From positions 1 through 52,390 of IMG/VR virus record IMGVR_UViG_3300033143_006241: DNA of 52,390 nt, one strand, 5' to 3'. Position 1 is the first letter of the stretch. Every line of letters starts with the position of its first letter. The notes beneath the pieces were generated by a model. That model saw nothing but the letters and a program-made list of their open reading frames with translations. It did no database searches and had not been told where the DNA came from. This stretch comes from a virus. Position numbers and translations under genes: made by a program. Of this stretch, positions 7,364 to 15,911 are shown piece by piece.

Positions 7364-7723
7364 TTAAATTCCTATCCTTTCAAGAATTTTGAAAAAAACA
7401 TCAATATCCAAAATGACGATACCATCTTCGTGATTACGTTTACAAAATAAAAGCCAGTCTGTTCCTTTCGCCTTGTTTTTCTTAACTTGTCTTATCCAGG
7501 CAGGTACAGACATATTTTCACATCTTTTACACTCTATACTATAAGGAAACCTATATTTCGCATCCGCCAAAAGCCTTATGTCCGTACCCGCCTGGCCCAT
7601 CTCCCTACTGGCAATACACTCATCCTTGCCCCAAGGAAGACCTAACAGCTTAGATATTCTCTTCGCTATATCATTTTGGAATTTTTTACCTTTGTTTTTG
7701 GCAGATCGTGGTTTAATTGTCAT
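7364..7723 (-). CDS. PD-(D/E)XK nuclease, Holliday-junction-resolvase-like, 119 aa
   Basis: A short nuclease fold with an N-terminal helix (GKKFQNDIAKRIS), G-T-D48-I-R as the PD-type aspartate, and I-E64-C-K66 as the E-x-K motif, followed by a W-I-R-Q helix and the WLLFCKR strand. This arrangement is typical of archaeal/phage Holliday junction resolvases and VRR-like small nucleases. It sits in the replication block upstream of PolA and RecA-type functions, so branch resolution is plausible. Its start overlaps the end of the metallopeptidase gene by 11 bases. Confidence 0.7.
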   Translation of the reverse strand: MTIKPRSAKNKGKKFQNDIAKRISKLLGLPWGKDECIASREMGQAGTDIRLLADAKYRFPYSIECKRCENMSVPAWIRQVKKNKAKGTDWLLFCKRNHEDGIVILDIDVFFKILERIGI

Positions 7724-8150
7724 CTTTTTCTACACCATCATCATCAATATAGATGTTATCCGCCCAATCAGCACCGTAACGTTCTATGATTTCTTTAAAA
7801 TCTTCAAGATCGTGTAGAAGTATTTTACAAACAGGATTACCCTCTTTGTCCTCATCAATAAAGAGGTGGTGTAGTTCGTGGTCCAATAAAGCTTTTCTTT
7901 GTTCTTCAACCATTATATCCCAAGCATCTTCATAAATAGAAATAATAAAATCAATATCAGTTAAATAATTAAACTTGGGAGAAACAACCTCAGACGTTCC
8001 AAGAACAACTTTGCCTCCACGCTTTCTAAGCTTATCATAGAACAGACACTTGATTTTAACATTACGTAAATTCAAATAATACTCGTTTATTAATTCATGC
8101 ATTAATGTGTAAACTTCTTCGCCACATTCTCTAAAGATTACTTTGGTCAT
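7713..8150 (-). CDS. Putative phage metallopeptidase (HExxH), 145 aa
   Basis: The zinc-peptidase motif H-E-L-H-H is in the LLDHELHHLF helix near residue 92. The N-terminal half has the MHELINEYY helix and the KIKCLFYDKLRKRGGKVVLGTSEVV strand-turn pattern. This matches the putative phage metallopeptidase family that is common in large phages and whose substrate is unknown. The C-terminus is acidic (IYIDDDGVEKDDN). It overlaps both neighbours by 11-20 bases, a sign of translational coupling. Confidence 0.72.
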   Translation of the reverse strand: MTKVIFRECGEEVYTLMHELINEYYLNLRNVKIKCLFYDKLRKRGGKVVLGTSEVVSPKFNYLTDIDFIISIYEDAWDIMVEEQRKALLDHELHHLFIDEDKEGNPVCKILLHDLEDFKEIIERYGADWADNIYIDDDGVEKDDN

Positions 8151-8472
8151 CAGCAGTAGCCTCCTTTTCTAAAATCTTAAAATACATTGATACTACATCT
8201 TCAAAACCATTCAAAGGCGGAAACACTTTAATAACATTATTTAAAGATAAGGTTTCATTTGTTATTTTTTGAATCATCGGAAACCCATAGGGAATAACAT
8301 AAAATCCAAATTTAGTATCTTCACCTTCTTTAACTTCTCTTGGTACAATAAGAGCTGCATCACGTATTAACTCGTCTGCAGTACTAACTTTACCTACAAC
8401 CAATTCCCCAGTCACCAATTTACATATAGACACATCCTGATTTTCCGCACCATTAGCAAATGTACAATTCAT
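8131..8472 (-). CDS. Small beta-rich protein, possibly Sm-like, 113 aa
   Basis: The core (ICKLVTGELVVGKV, then IRDAALIVPREV, then FGFYVIPYGFPM) follows the bent-strand pattern of Sm/LSm barrels, where L-x-x-G-E-x-V-x-G-x-V forms strands 2-3. Such LSm-like proteins occur in several large phages. The C-terminal tail is acidic. This is a pattern match only; the RNA-binding loop residues of Hfq are not evident. Confidence 0.45.
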   Translation of the reverse strand: MNCTFANGAENQDVSICKLVTGELVVGKVSTADELIRDAALIVPREVKEGEDTKFGFYVIPYGFPMIQKITNETLSLNNVIKVFPPLNGFEDVVSMYFKILEKEATADDQSNL

Positions 8473-8486
8473 AATTCTTTCCTCCG

Positions 8487-8702
8487 TTATAATTTAATTG
8501 AAATAATTCCTTTTAAACCTTTATTTAAATTTATAGTTGTTTCTTTTGGTAACATTTCGTGTCCGCATTTAGGACACAACTTAACCGTAAAAGGAGCATC
8601 ATATGCACGTTCAACAGTCTTGTCTTTATTTCCACATCTTTTACAACAGTATCTCCAAAGTTTAAGATTTAATGTTTTTTGTTTTTTGTTATGTTGTTTC
8701 AT
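8487..8702 (-). CDS. Zinc-ribbon protein, 71 aa
   Basis: Y-C-C-K-R-C and C-P-K-C-G form a zinc ribbon, preceded by a lysine-rich start (MKQHNKKQKT). The tail carries a short basic/hydrophobic strand (GLKGIISIKL). Function unknown. It lies between dUTPase and the Sm-like gene with gaps of about 14 bases. Confidence 0.6.
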   Translation of the reverse strand: MKQHNKKQKTLNLKLWRYCCKRCGNKDKTVERAYDAPFTVKLCPKCGHEMLPKETTINLNKGLKGIISIKL

Positions 8703-8715
8703 TGTTTTACTCCAT

Positions 8716-9177
8716 TTATTTACCTGTCGATCCTAATTTTCCAGCGCCGCGTTCTGTTACATCTATTTCATCAATCTCTACTGGAATAAAGTGTATAACA
8801 GGTCTAAATATAATTTGAACATATTTACCAGGCAGTTCTAAATCAGGCCCATTAATATCATATTTTAACATCGCTGCTATAATAGTTCCGATGTAAGAAA
8901 AATCTATTATCCCAATATTATTAGCTAACATGTGACCTGTTTTTGATAAACTACTTCTTGCAACAAGATCTACATAATATCCTTTCGGTGGTCTAACAAT
9001 AACACCAGAATCATATAAAGAAACTTCCCCAAAGGAGCCTTTTCTTATTATTTTTAATTTTTTAATTAATGTAATATCATAACCACTGTCTGTATCATAG
9101 GCTAATGATGGTAATACAGCACCCTCAAGTAATTTACATTCAAACTTTTGATCCAAACCATATTTAAACTCTTCCAT
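8716..9177 (-). CDS. dut: dUTP diphosphatase (trimeric type), 153 aa
   Basis: The enzyme hydrolyses dUTP to dUMP and pyrophosphate. All five motifs of the trimeric family can be placed: DSGYD (30-34), ARSSLSKTG (73-81), NNIGIIDFSYIG (86-97), QIIFRP near 121-126, and the glycine-rich R-G-A-G-K-L-G-S-T-G tail. Motif 3 reads IIDFSYIG instead of the common VIDSDYRG, a moderate variation. It is 20 bases downstream of the DNA polymerase gene. Confidence 0.93.
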   Translation of the reverse strand: MEEFKYGLDQKFECKLLEGAVLPSLAYDTDSGYDITLIKKLKIIRKGSFGEVSLYDSGVIVRPPKGYYVDLVARSSLSKTGHMLANNIGIIDFSYIGTIIAAMLKYDINGPDLELPGKYVQIIFRPVIHFIPVEIDEIDVTERGAGKLGSTGK

Positions 9178-9197
9178 TTAAATCTCCATTTCTAAAT

Positions 9198-12100
9198 TTA
9201 TTTATTCCAATAACTATTTATACTAGATTCTGCTATCATATGAACATCTGTAAAAAAAGAATCCCAAGCATCTATAATAGATTTACTAAGGGTTTTTGCC
9301 ATATCTTGTGATTGATCTTTTTTTGTTTCTACTACAATTTCATCATGAACATTAAGAACTATATTAGCGTCATACCCATCTTTTATTATATTATTACTTA
9401 AATTAATAATTGATTGTTTAAGTACATCAGCATTGCTATTCGAAACCTTGAATCCATTTGCTATATACATATGGGGTTCATCGCCACTAACAAAATCATA
9501 CGTATCTTCTATACCAATATAATCTATTGACTTAACTACATCATAGAATTCAGATTCAGGCATTGTAATGTATGCATTTAATCCAAGCCCAAATCCGTCT
9601 ATAAAACTACCTGCATTGGTTACAAAATCATTTACAATAGACAACTGGTAATCCCCATTAACGCCTTTTTCTTTAAACGACATAACACCAACAGATAATA
9701 AAAGTTGTTGTATAGTAAAAGCTACAGTATCATTAGAACATAAAATAAATAAATCCTGTTTATCCTCACTAACCCTAGATCTACATCCTAAAAATCCAGA
9801 AACGAAAGCTTCCCTAATTTCTACAGGAGAATTTAAAATTGTTTCCATGTATCCTATTTTTCCTGTTTTATTATATAACATATAATACAATAATCTTTTT
9901 ACATTCTCATTGAAATTTATAAAAATTTTTGATCCTTTATTTACAAATTTTATAGAGCTATTCTTACTAAGATTACCAAAGGATCTAAAGTATTTAGCAC
10001 AAGCATCAACCAAAGTTTTAGTTATTACTTTATTTTTTATATAAAATAATTTTTGTCTGCTTTCAAAGTAACCACTGTCGTATAAACAACCAAGTATAAA
10101 ACCTAATTCTTTAGTTATATAACTATTTTTAGTTATTACTTTAAACCTACCTATGGCTTCACCTATACTAACAGGAAACCCTTCATGTTTACCAGTATAC
10201 ATTCTTACCGACTTACCTAATGTTTCTCCAAGAGCGCACATAGGATTAGAATCATACCTACCATTTTTAACCACTATTGGGTGATTAAAAGTTCCAGTTA
10301 AAGTAAAACCCATATCAGTAGTTAATTTATATACTTTTTGTTTACCTGAATATTTACCTACAGCTACTATGCTTCCATCTTTTCCACAAGAAAGAATGCG
10401 TTGTTTACCAACATTATCGCCAATAAATCCTGCTCCAAAAACATTAGTGTTAGCAACCAGACAGCCCTGGATGGGGCTGTTTTTTCCACAACGTTTTATA
10501 TGATTCAGTATATTTTTTCTTTCATCGCTGTTAACTTCTGACCCAGGAAAATTGTAATACCGCCTTCTTCCAGAAACGGTAACACTATACCCTTTGTTGA
10601 TAGCCATTTCTGCAGCCCCATCTAAGTAACTTTTTACTCTAGGATAAGCTCTAAAATAATCATTAATAAACTCTTCGGCTTTATCTTCAGAAATATCCAA
10701 ACGCTCAGCCAGCCCATACTTTGACATGCCGTAGCAATTATGTATAATAAACCCATTAGCTAAAAATAACTCTCTATTCTCAACAGATATATCATAAACA
10801 GCTTTAATACCTTTACTTTTTATTGAAACTATTGGAAGCGTAATTATATTATTATCATAAATAAATTTAAAAAAATCATCATATTTACTAAAATTTTTTA
10901 AATGTGTGTTATTAACATGATTTAATTTTATATCATTAGACAATAAATATTTAATAGTTTTACAAGGCTTAATGCTTTTCAATCTATTATTTTGGTTATT
11001 AATATTATAAAAAGGCATAATACCACTTATTGAACTAAAACATCTGTTATTTTTATAATTTGTAACAAATCCTATTTGTTTCATAAACAACTGTCTAGAA
11101 TTATCAGATACTATACTCAAATCATAAAACTTTTTTCCTGGATACCTTTTATCATAATGATATGTTATAGAGCTGATTATATTCATATTTAACAGTAATA
11201 ATTGTAAATCCTTTACTAATATATAAGATGTACTAGCATATCTTATCCTAACACCATTCTGGTTATTTGCAATAGAACCGTCTCCTTCCCAAGCCCATCT
11301 AATAAAGGACGTTTGTATATTTTTGGGACTCCTTTTTATACAATCTGGTATATGTATAGTAAGTGTTTTATTATTTCCTAGATTAAATAAACTTTTTACC
11401 CATCCAGATAACAAAACCGAAGTAATACTATATGTAATAGTTTTATCTTTTTTTTCTTTATATACACCTAAACGATCACCGAATAATTTATATAGAAGGG
11501 TATGTGTTTGTTTTAACATTTCTGGTTCTTTTTCTGATAAAGAAGCTCCAATACTTTCTGGATATTCTCTATTTTTTCTCGTAAAAGTGCTACCTTCAGC
11601 AACGAACAGCCCCAAAAAAGCTGCCCAATCTTCATCTAAAATTTTTGGCAAGTCAAGATGTTTATAATTACTATTTTTCTTAACAGAAAATTTATCAAAT
11701 TTATACATCTCGTTCGCAAACAAGTTAGACCCTGCTTTAAGACAAGCTTGATCTACATCTATATTTACATCTTTAAGCGCCTTATCTACATAATTACCAT
11801 CAATGTTTATTACTTTAATTGGGTGATCTTCTGTAACTTCTAAAGTATAGCCATACTTTGTTTTAATTTCGAATACTTCTTTTTTTCCTTTATATTGTTT
11901 ATCTATTATTCTATCTTTACCCATATCATGTGCAATAACATCATTAATACTAGAATTTTTTATTTCCTTTATTCCTTTATTTGTAAAAATTGTTGAATGA
12001 TTACAGATACATAAGCCGAAATTAAGACTCTTCGTATGAAGTCTATAATTTTTCTTATTAGGATCGTCATCTGGAAGTTTTTTATCAGTAACAACTTCTT

Positions 12101-13343
12101 CTTCTGTTAAACCATACACATCACAAGCAGTAACTGTATGTAAATCTTTTCCTTGCCTATATGCTTCAATAAATATAGGATCTTTAGATAAACAAGCCAA
12201 TATACGAAGTTCTGCCTGTGACATATCACTAGTAACCATATCATATCCAGGTTTAGCTATAAAACAAGATCTAAAAGAAGTCTGTCCTGGCATTTGTTGT
12301 AAATTGGGATTACTACAACTAAGTCTACCAGTACGTACCATTTGTCTATATGATGGGTGAAGTCTTCCTGTTATTGGATTTATTTTTTTAAGTATGGTTT
12401 CTCCAAAACTACTTAAAAGTTTTTCTAGCTGCCTATATTGAAGCAGCATTGGTATTGCTTCATGTGCCTTTTTAACTTTAGTTAAAGATCCAACAGCGGT
12501 ATCCTCCAACTGTAAACCAAGATTTCTTAAACAAGAAAGAACTTGAGCATTGCTAGCTAAATTTATAGCAGGAACACCAAACAAACCTTGTTGATTTATT
12601 CCTCTCGCTAACATTGGTAAAATATCGCTAGTAAGTTGCTTTAATTTTGTTTCAGAATCCTCTATTAATGCTTTCCACCCATCTTTGTCTAACAAAACAC
12701 CAGCCAATTCCATATCAGCCATACACGGTGCAAATTCAAACTCTAGTTTACATACCCTATTTAACCCTTGACTTGATATTGTTGGAGTTTGTGCTTTAAC
12801 TATACCAAACAAACACATAGCGTCGTGTGCAGCATACTGTATTTGTCTGTTTGTTAACTCTTTGTTTCCAATACCACAAAATCCTTTTGCTACATCTTTT
12901 TCAATTTGATAATTTAAATATTTATAAACTAAGTATTTTAAATTAGCTGGAGAATTAAGCCCCAAAGTAATACATCTCTCTGCTATCATTGTATCATATA
13001 TTCTTTTCGTTTTTATACCATAATTAGATTTAAGCATCTTATAATCAAACACAACGTTCTGGAATATATGTAAAAATCTATCATCTTCTAAAATAACTTT
13101 AAACAGTTCGCCTGGTATATAGCGAAAATCATATACAAAGACTCTACCGTTTGGTAAGGCTAACTGTAATAAAACAATTTTATCTTCAAATGGATTTAAT
13201 CCGGTGGTCTCTGTATCAATACCAATAGCATTAAACTTATCAAAGTATTCAAAAGTTTTAAATGCTTCTTCTGTTGTTTTTATGTATTTATAATCTAATT
13301 TAAACGGTAAATTATAAAAAGTTGTATCAGTAGAATCAAACAT
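9198..13343 (-). CDS. polA: Family A DNA polymerase with 3'-5' exonuclease, split by two inteins (1381 aa precursor)
   Basis: The main replicative polymerase candidate. The exonuclease has DEDDy residues D43/E45, D100, and Y170 with D174. The polymerase has motif A SDMSQAELR (D373), the O-helix R434-x3-K438-x3-F442-G, and motif C VHDE (1332-1335). Intein 1 occupies 445-869, inside the O helix between NFGL and CYGM. Intein 2 occupies 961-1302, between PIQG and SNAD. Joining the exteins gives a 614-residue enzyme with continuous family A motifs. There is no 5'-nuclease domain. It is 19 bases downstream of the clamp-loader gene in the operon from promoter P4. Confidence 0.95.
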   Translation of the reverse strand: MFDSTDTTFYNLPFKLDYKYIKTTEEAFKTFEYFDKFNAIGIDTETTGLNPFEDKIVLLQLALPNGRVFVYDFRYIPGELFKVILEDDRFLHIFQNVVFDYKMLKSNYGIKTKRIYDTMIAERCITLGLNSPANLKYLVYKYLNYQIEKDVAKGFCGIGNKELTNRQIQYAAHDAMCLFGIVKAQTPTISSQGLNRVCKLEFEFAPCMADMELAGVLLDKDGWKALIEDSETKLKQLTSDILPMLARGINQQGLFGVPAINLASNAQVLSCLRNLGLQLEDTAVGSLTKVKKAHEAIPMLLQYRQLEKLLSSFGETILKKINPITGRLHPSYRQMVRTGRLSCSNPNLQQMPGQTSFRSCFIAKPGYDMVTSDMSQAELRILACLSKDPIFIEAYRQGKDLHTVTACDVYGLTEEEVVTDKKLPDDDPNKKNYRLHTKSLNFGLCICNHSTIFTNKGIKEIKNSSINDVIAHDMGKDRIIDKQYKGKKEVFEIKTKYGYTLEVTEDHPIKVINIDGNYVDKALKDVNIDVDQACLKAGSNLFANEMYKFDKFSVKKNSNYKHLDLPKILDEDWAAFLGLFVAEGSTFTRKNREYPESIGASLSEKEPEMLKQTHTLLYKLFGDRLGVYKEKKDKTITYSITSVLLSGWVKSLFNLGNNKTLTIHIPDCIKRSPKNIQTSFIRWAWEGDGSIANNQNGVRIRYASTSYILVKDLQLLLLNMNIISSITYHYDKRYPGKKFYDLSIVSDNSRQLFMKQIGFVTNYKNNRCFSSISGIMPFYNINNQNNRLKSIKPCKTIKYLLSNDIKLNHVNNTHLKNFSKYDDFFKFIYDNNIITLPIVSIKSKGIKAVYDISVENRELFLANGFIIHNCYGMSKYGLAERLDISEDKAEEFINDYFRAYPRVKSYLDGAAEMAINKGYSVTVSGRRRYYNFPGSEVNSDERKNILNHIKRCGKNSPIQGCLVANTNVFGAGFIGDNVGKQRILSCGKDGSIVAVGKYSGKQKVYKLTTDMGFTLTGTFNHPIVVKNGRYDSNPMCALGETLGKSVRMYTGKHEGFPVSIGEAIGRFKVITKNSYITKELGFILGCLYDSGYFESRQKLFYIKNKVITKTLVDACAKYFRSFGNLSKNSSIKFVNKGSKIFINFNENVKRLLYYMLYNKTGKIGYMETILNSPVEIREAFVSGFLGCRSRVSEDKQDLFILCSNDTVAFTIQQLLLSVGVMSFKEKGVNGDYQLSIVNDFVTNAGSFIDGFGLGLNAYITMPESEFYDVVKSIDYIGIEDTYDFVSGDEPHMYIANGFKVSNSNADVLKQSIINLSNNIIKDGYDANIVLNVHDEIVVETKKDQSQDMAKTLSKSIIDAWDSFFTDVHMIAESSINSYWNK
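9438..10463 (-). other. Intein 2 in DNA polymerase, 342 aa
   Basis: It starts at C961 after PIQG and ends S-N before the extein S1303. The splicing blocks are visible: N-terminal C-L-V-A-N-T-N-V-F-G, block B TGTFNHPIVV, and a C-terminal D-E-P-H-M-Y-I-A-N-G-F-K-V-S-N with N as last residue. The penultimate residue is S rather than H. The homing-endonuclease blocks are worn: GFILGCLYDSGYF resembles the first LAGLIDADG helix, while FVSGFLGCRSRV lacks the acidic residue in the second. It probably still splices but may no longer home. Confidence 0.9.
10737..12011 (-). other. Intein 1 in DNA polymerase, 425 aa
   Basis: It starts at C445 after NFGL and ends H868-N869 before extein C870. Block B is TEDHPIKV. 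The C-terminal block is D-I-S-V-E-N-R-E-L-F-L-A-N-G-F-I-I-H-N. Two LAGLIDADG-type helices carry their acidic residues: AAFLGLFVAEG and FIRWAWEGDG. It is therefore a full, probably active homing intein of the LAGLIDADG class, placed in the nucleotide-binding O helix, the most conserved part of the polymerase. Confidence 0.93.
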
Positions 13344-13362
13344 GTGTTTCCTTTAATTTTAG

Positions 13363-14388
13363 TTATTTTAAATAGGTTGTTGCTTTAAATATATCGTTTA
13401 CAAATACACCCTTTGTAGGATCATCGATATTTGATGAAAGAACATCTATGATATAAGATATTCTTGTTGCCTCTTTATAGTTTGTTTTTCCTACTCGTAG
13501 AAGTACAGCACCAAAATAATTTATTAAACCCTTTCTCGCTAAATCACAATCAACATATGAGTATTTATTTATAATATTAAAAGAATCCTTACTATCTCTA
13601 GCCATAATTGCTTTAAATAAATGCTTGATATCATATTGTTGTACTATCTCAGTACCTAATAGTTCTGCAGCTTCTTTAATATCTTTTATATCTGCCAGTA
13701 AAATTTTTTGTAAATTTACTACTAACTTTCTTGCGCTCCCGTCAGCTAGTTCAATTAAAGCTCTTACTATATCTTCGTTTAAATCTTGACCTTCTATAGC
13801 TAGAACATCTTTTACTATCCCATTTAATTCTTCTTCAGTTAATTTTTCAAAATGAAAATCGTAACACCTTTCTAATAATGTTGGTATTAAATTTTCCATA
13901 CTTGTTGTACAAAAAATAATATAAATATTCTCGGGCGTATCTTCTAGTGCTTTCAGTATAGCATTTTGTCCTTGTTTTGATAGAGCGTGGCATTCATCTA
14001 AGACATAAACTTTATTGTTAAGATACATTGGAGATAACTTAAAAGTTTCAATCAATGATCTAATGTTATCTACTCCTGTTTTATCTGCTACATTAATCTC
14101 TTTGTAGTCGGGTGATGAGCCTGAAAAAACAGATCTACAAGCATCGCAAACCCCACAAGGTGATAAGGATACACCCTTCTCACAATTCAACCCTGCTGCT
14201 ATTATTCTAGCTAAAGTTGTTTTACCTACACCTCTTTGTCCATAAAACATTAATATGTGCGGTAACATTCTATTATCCATACTATTTATTAAAAACTTTT
14301 TTATAGAAGTATGACCAACAACATACTCAATATCTCTTGGCCTATAAACATTTTTGTACTCTCCGATAGACGCGTATTTCATAATCAT
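13363..14388 (-). CDS. DnaX-like clamp-loader ATPase, 341 aa
   Basis: The gamma/tau-type AAA+ subunit that loads the sliding clamp. Walker A GQRGVGKT is at 50-57, the four zinc cysteines at C69, C78, C81 and C84 with the bacterial spacing, Walker B VYVLDECH at 127-134, sensor 1 TTS at 161-163, and an E-R-C motif where bacterial DnaX has S-R-C. It is shorter than tau and lacks its C-terminal domains. No delta subunit is seen in the window, so it may form the loader alone or with a partner elsewhere. Promoter P4 lies 32 bases upstream. Confidence 0.9.
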   Translation of the reverse strand: MIMKYASIGEYKNVYRPRDIEYVVGHTSIKKFLINSMDNRMLPHILMFYGQRGVGKTTLARIIAAGLNCEKGVSLSPCGVCDACRSVFSGSSPDYKEINVADKTGVDNIRSLIETFKLSPMYLNNKVYVLDECHALSKQGQNAILKALEDTPENIYIIFCTTSMENLIPTLLERCYDFHFEKLTEEELNGIVKDVLAIEGQDLNEDIVRALIELADGSARKLVVNLQKILLADIKDIKEAAELLGTEIVQQYDIKHLFKAIMARDSKDSFNIINKYSYVDCDLARKGLINYFGAVLLRVGKTNYKEATRISYIIDVLSSNIDDPTKGVFVNDIFKATTYLK

Positions 14389-14419
14389 AAGATAAATCCT
14401 CTACTTTCTACTTTACATA

Positions 14420-14436
14420 TGCAAAAACTATACCAT
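14420..14436 (-). promoter_or_regulatory. Sigma-54-type promoter P4 (clamp loader-polymerase operon)
   Basis: ATGGTATAGTTTTTGCA on the minus strand keeps GG and GC 12 bases apart; the -24 box has T in place of C. The predicted start is near 14409, 21 bases before the DnaX-like ATG. The element overlaps the last base of the preceding HAD gene. It would drive genes from 14388 down to 6504. Confidence 0.75.
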
Positions 14437-14930
14437 TATTTATAAAATTTATATCTAATAGTCATTTCTTCACTTAAAATTTTGTATAATCTATAAATAA
14501 CACCATTACCGCCAGCAACAGGTAAAATTGTTGCTACATCTTTAACCTCTTCAAACGCATCAACTGGACAAAATGGGTAAGATACAAGCCTAATACATGG
14601 CAAATCTAACAAGTCGTCACCTACATAAATACATTCGTCAGGTGTAATACTTCTTTCCATTAATATTTTTTTTAATATTTTCTTTTTATCAACAGAACAA
14701 TAAAACTTAAACCCTTTTTGTTTAAACACATTACGATTTATATATTCCTCACTAGATATAATAACTACATTAAAAAATTCACGAAGTTTAGATAAAGCCA
14801 TAAAATCCTTATCTAAAAAGTCTTTAGATACAATACTACCTGTACGGTCATATGTTCCCCTACCACTAGTAAATATCCCATCCACATTTGAAACTATTAA
14901 TTTTATATTTGAATATTTTGTTTTATCCAT
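14436..14930 (-). CDS. KdsC-like HAD-family protein with altered nucleophile, 164 aa
   Basis: The fold follows the KDO-8-phosphate phosphatase (KdsC)/CMP-sugar phosphatase branch of HAD proteins: short, capless, with motif I S-N15-V-D17-G, motif II VIISS (about 56-60), motif III lysines in DKKKILKKIL and motif IV GDD (104-106). The HAD nucleophile aspartate is replaced by asparagine at residue 15 (codon AAT). As written it should not form the phospho-aspartate intermediate, so it may be a binding or scaffolding protein, or the Asn could be deamidated. Its ATG overlaps the stop of the upstream gene. Confidence 0.75.
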   Translation of the reverse strand: MDKTKYSNIKLIVSNVDGIFTSGRGTYDRTGSIVSKDFLDKDFMALSKLREFFNVVIISSEEYINRNVFKQKGFKFYCSVDKKKILKKILMERSITPDECIYVGDDLLDLPCIRLVSYPFCPVDAFEEVKDVATILPVAGGNGVIYRLYKILSEEMTIRYKFYK

Positions 14931-15253
14931 TAGGTTTTTAAACCCTTCAAAATAGAATAATTAAGCAAAGAGCAGGTTTTAAGATTGGTTAAAATATCTT
15001 CATCCTCAATCTTGCAATAATATCCCCAGGCATTGACTACAGATTCTGTTACTTCATATTCTTTTATTGTTTTTTTATTTTTAAGCCACATATAACACAT
15101 AAATTTGCCATCTTCTGTATCAAAAAAAACGGTTATAATTTTTAATTGTTTGTTATCATTTATAAATTCTTTGACATTTTTTGCATCTATGACAGAAGAT
15201 TTAACTAAATCATCAGCAAATTCATTTAAATCATTATATAAAACTAGATTCAT
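14930..15253 (-). CDS. Unknown protein, 107 aa
   Basis: Not recognised. A mixed helix/strand protein with a central strand pair (LKIITVFFDTEDGKFMCYMWLK). The start at 15253 is chosen because GGGAGG lies 7 bases upstream of this ATG; a longer frame would begin with a GTG inside that site. Its stop overlaps the ATG of the HAD-like gene, so the two are probably co-translated. Confidence 0.6.
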   Translation of the reverse strand: MNLVLYNDLNEFADDLVKSSVIDAKNVKEFINDNKQLKIITVFFDTEDGKFMCYMWLKNKKTIKEYEVTESVVNAWGYYCKIEDEDILTNLKTCSLLNYSILKGLKT

Positions 15254-15274
15254 GTTTTGACCTCCCACTCAGAA

Positions 15275-15655
15275 TTAAACTTGCCAACGTGCTTTAGTTC
15301 CACGTATATCGTAATGAACAAAACTTCTATATAAACCTAAACCACCTTGTTTCATTTTACCTGTTCTTATCAGTCCCTCTATTATTGTATGTAAACATGT
15401 TGGATAAATTCTTCTGGTTCTTATATCCGCAGCTTTTGCGTACAAATGTTGGCTATTTTTTGACCCGCCAATTTTTTTGTTATAATCTTCTGTACGATAG
15501 CCGCTGTTCACGTATACAGGCACATTAACGAAGTCTCTAAGAACTTGTAAGTTTTCAACTAATTCTTTTATATTTTCCATATATTCTTCTGGAACCCAAA
15601 CACCGTTTTTACATGCAAAATCTTTTAATTGAAAATTTTTTGTTAACCTATTCAT
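15275..15655 (-). CDS. Peptidase M15-type (D-Ala-D-Ala/L-Ala-D-Glu) peptidase, 126 aa
   Basis: A compact zinc peptidase of the Hedgehog/DD-peptidase fold (M15_3-like). The metal ligands fit H70 and D77 in SQHLYAKAADIR and H114 in FVHYDIR, with D116 beside it. The start LTKNFQLKDFAC is the usual first helix. Phage proteins of this type are endolysins or tail-associated cell-wall hydrolases. There is no signal peptide or cell-wall-binding domain, and no holin nearby. Its location in an early/replication-type operon from P5 is unusual for a lysis gene. Confidence 0.85.
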   Translation of the reverse strand: MNRLTKNFQLKDFACKNGVWVPEEYMENIKELVENLQVLRDFVNVPVYVNSGYRTEDYNKKIGGSKNSQHLYAKAADIRTRRIYPTCLHTIIEGLIRTGKMKQGGLGLYRSFVHYDIRGTKARWQV

Positions 15656-15682
15656 AATTATTCCTTTGATACTTTTTTATAG

Positions 15683-15880
15683 TTATTTTTCTTTTATAGG
15701 TTTTACGCCAGCTTTTAGTAGGTTTCTGTATACCCCGTGTGTCAAATATTTAGCACATCCGGCCATATTACTTGTAGGGTGTTTTAACCATACAGCGTGC
15801 CCTATGAATGGGTTTTTATATGTTTTTAATATCCAACCCTCTTCAATTAATTTTTGTGCTTCTTGCGTGTTTATTTTCAT
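15683..15880 (-). CDS. Unknown small protein, 65 aa
   Basis: Not recognised. It begins MKINTQEAQKLIEEGW and has an aromatic/histidine-rich middle (GHAVWLKHPT). The frame stays open upstream to 15928, but promoter P5 lies at 15912-15928 with a predicted start near 15901, so only the ATG at 15880 is inside the transcript. A weak GAGAAG site precedes it. Confidence 0.6.
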   Translation of the reverse strand: MKINTQEAQKLIEEGWILKTYKNPFIGHAVWLKHPTSNMAGCAKYLTHGVYRNLLKAGVKPIKEK

Positions 15881-15911
15881 TAGTTCTTCTCGATAATCTG
15901 CAAGTATTCTA

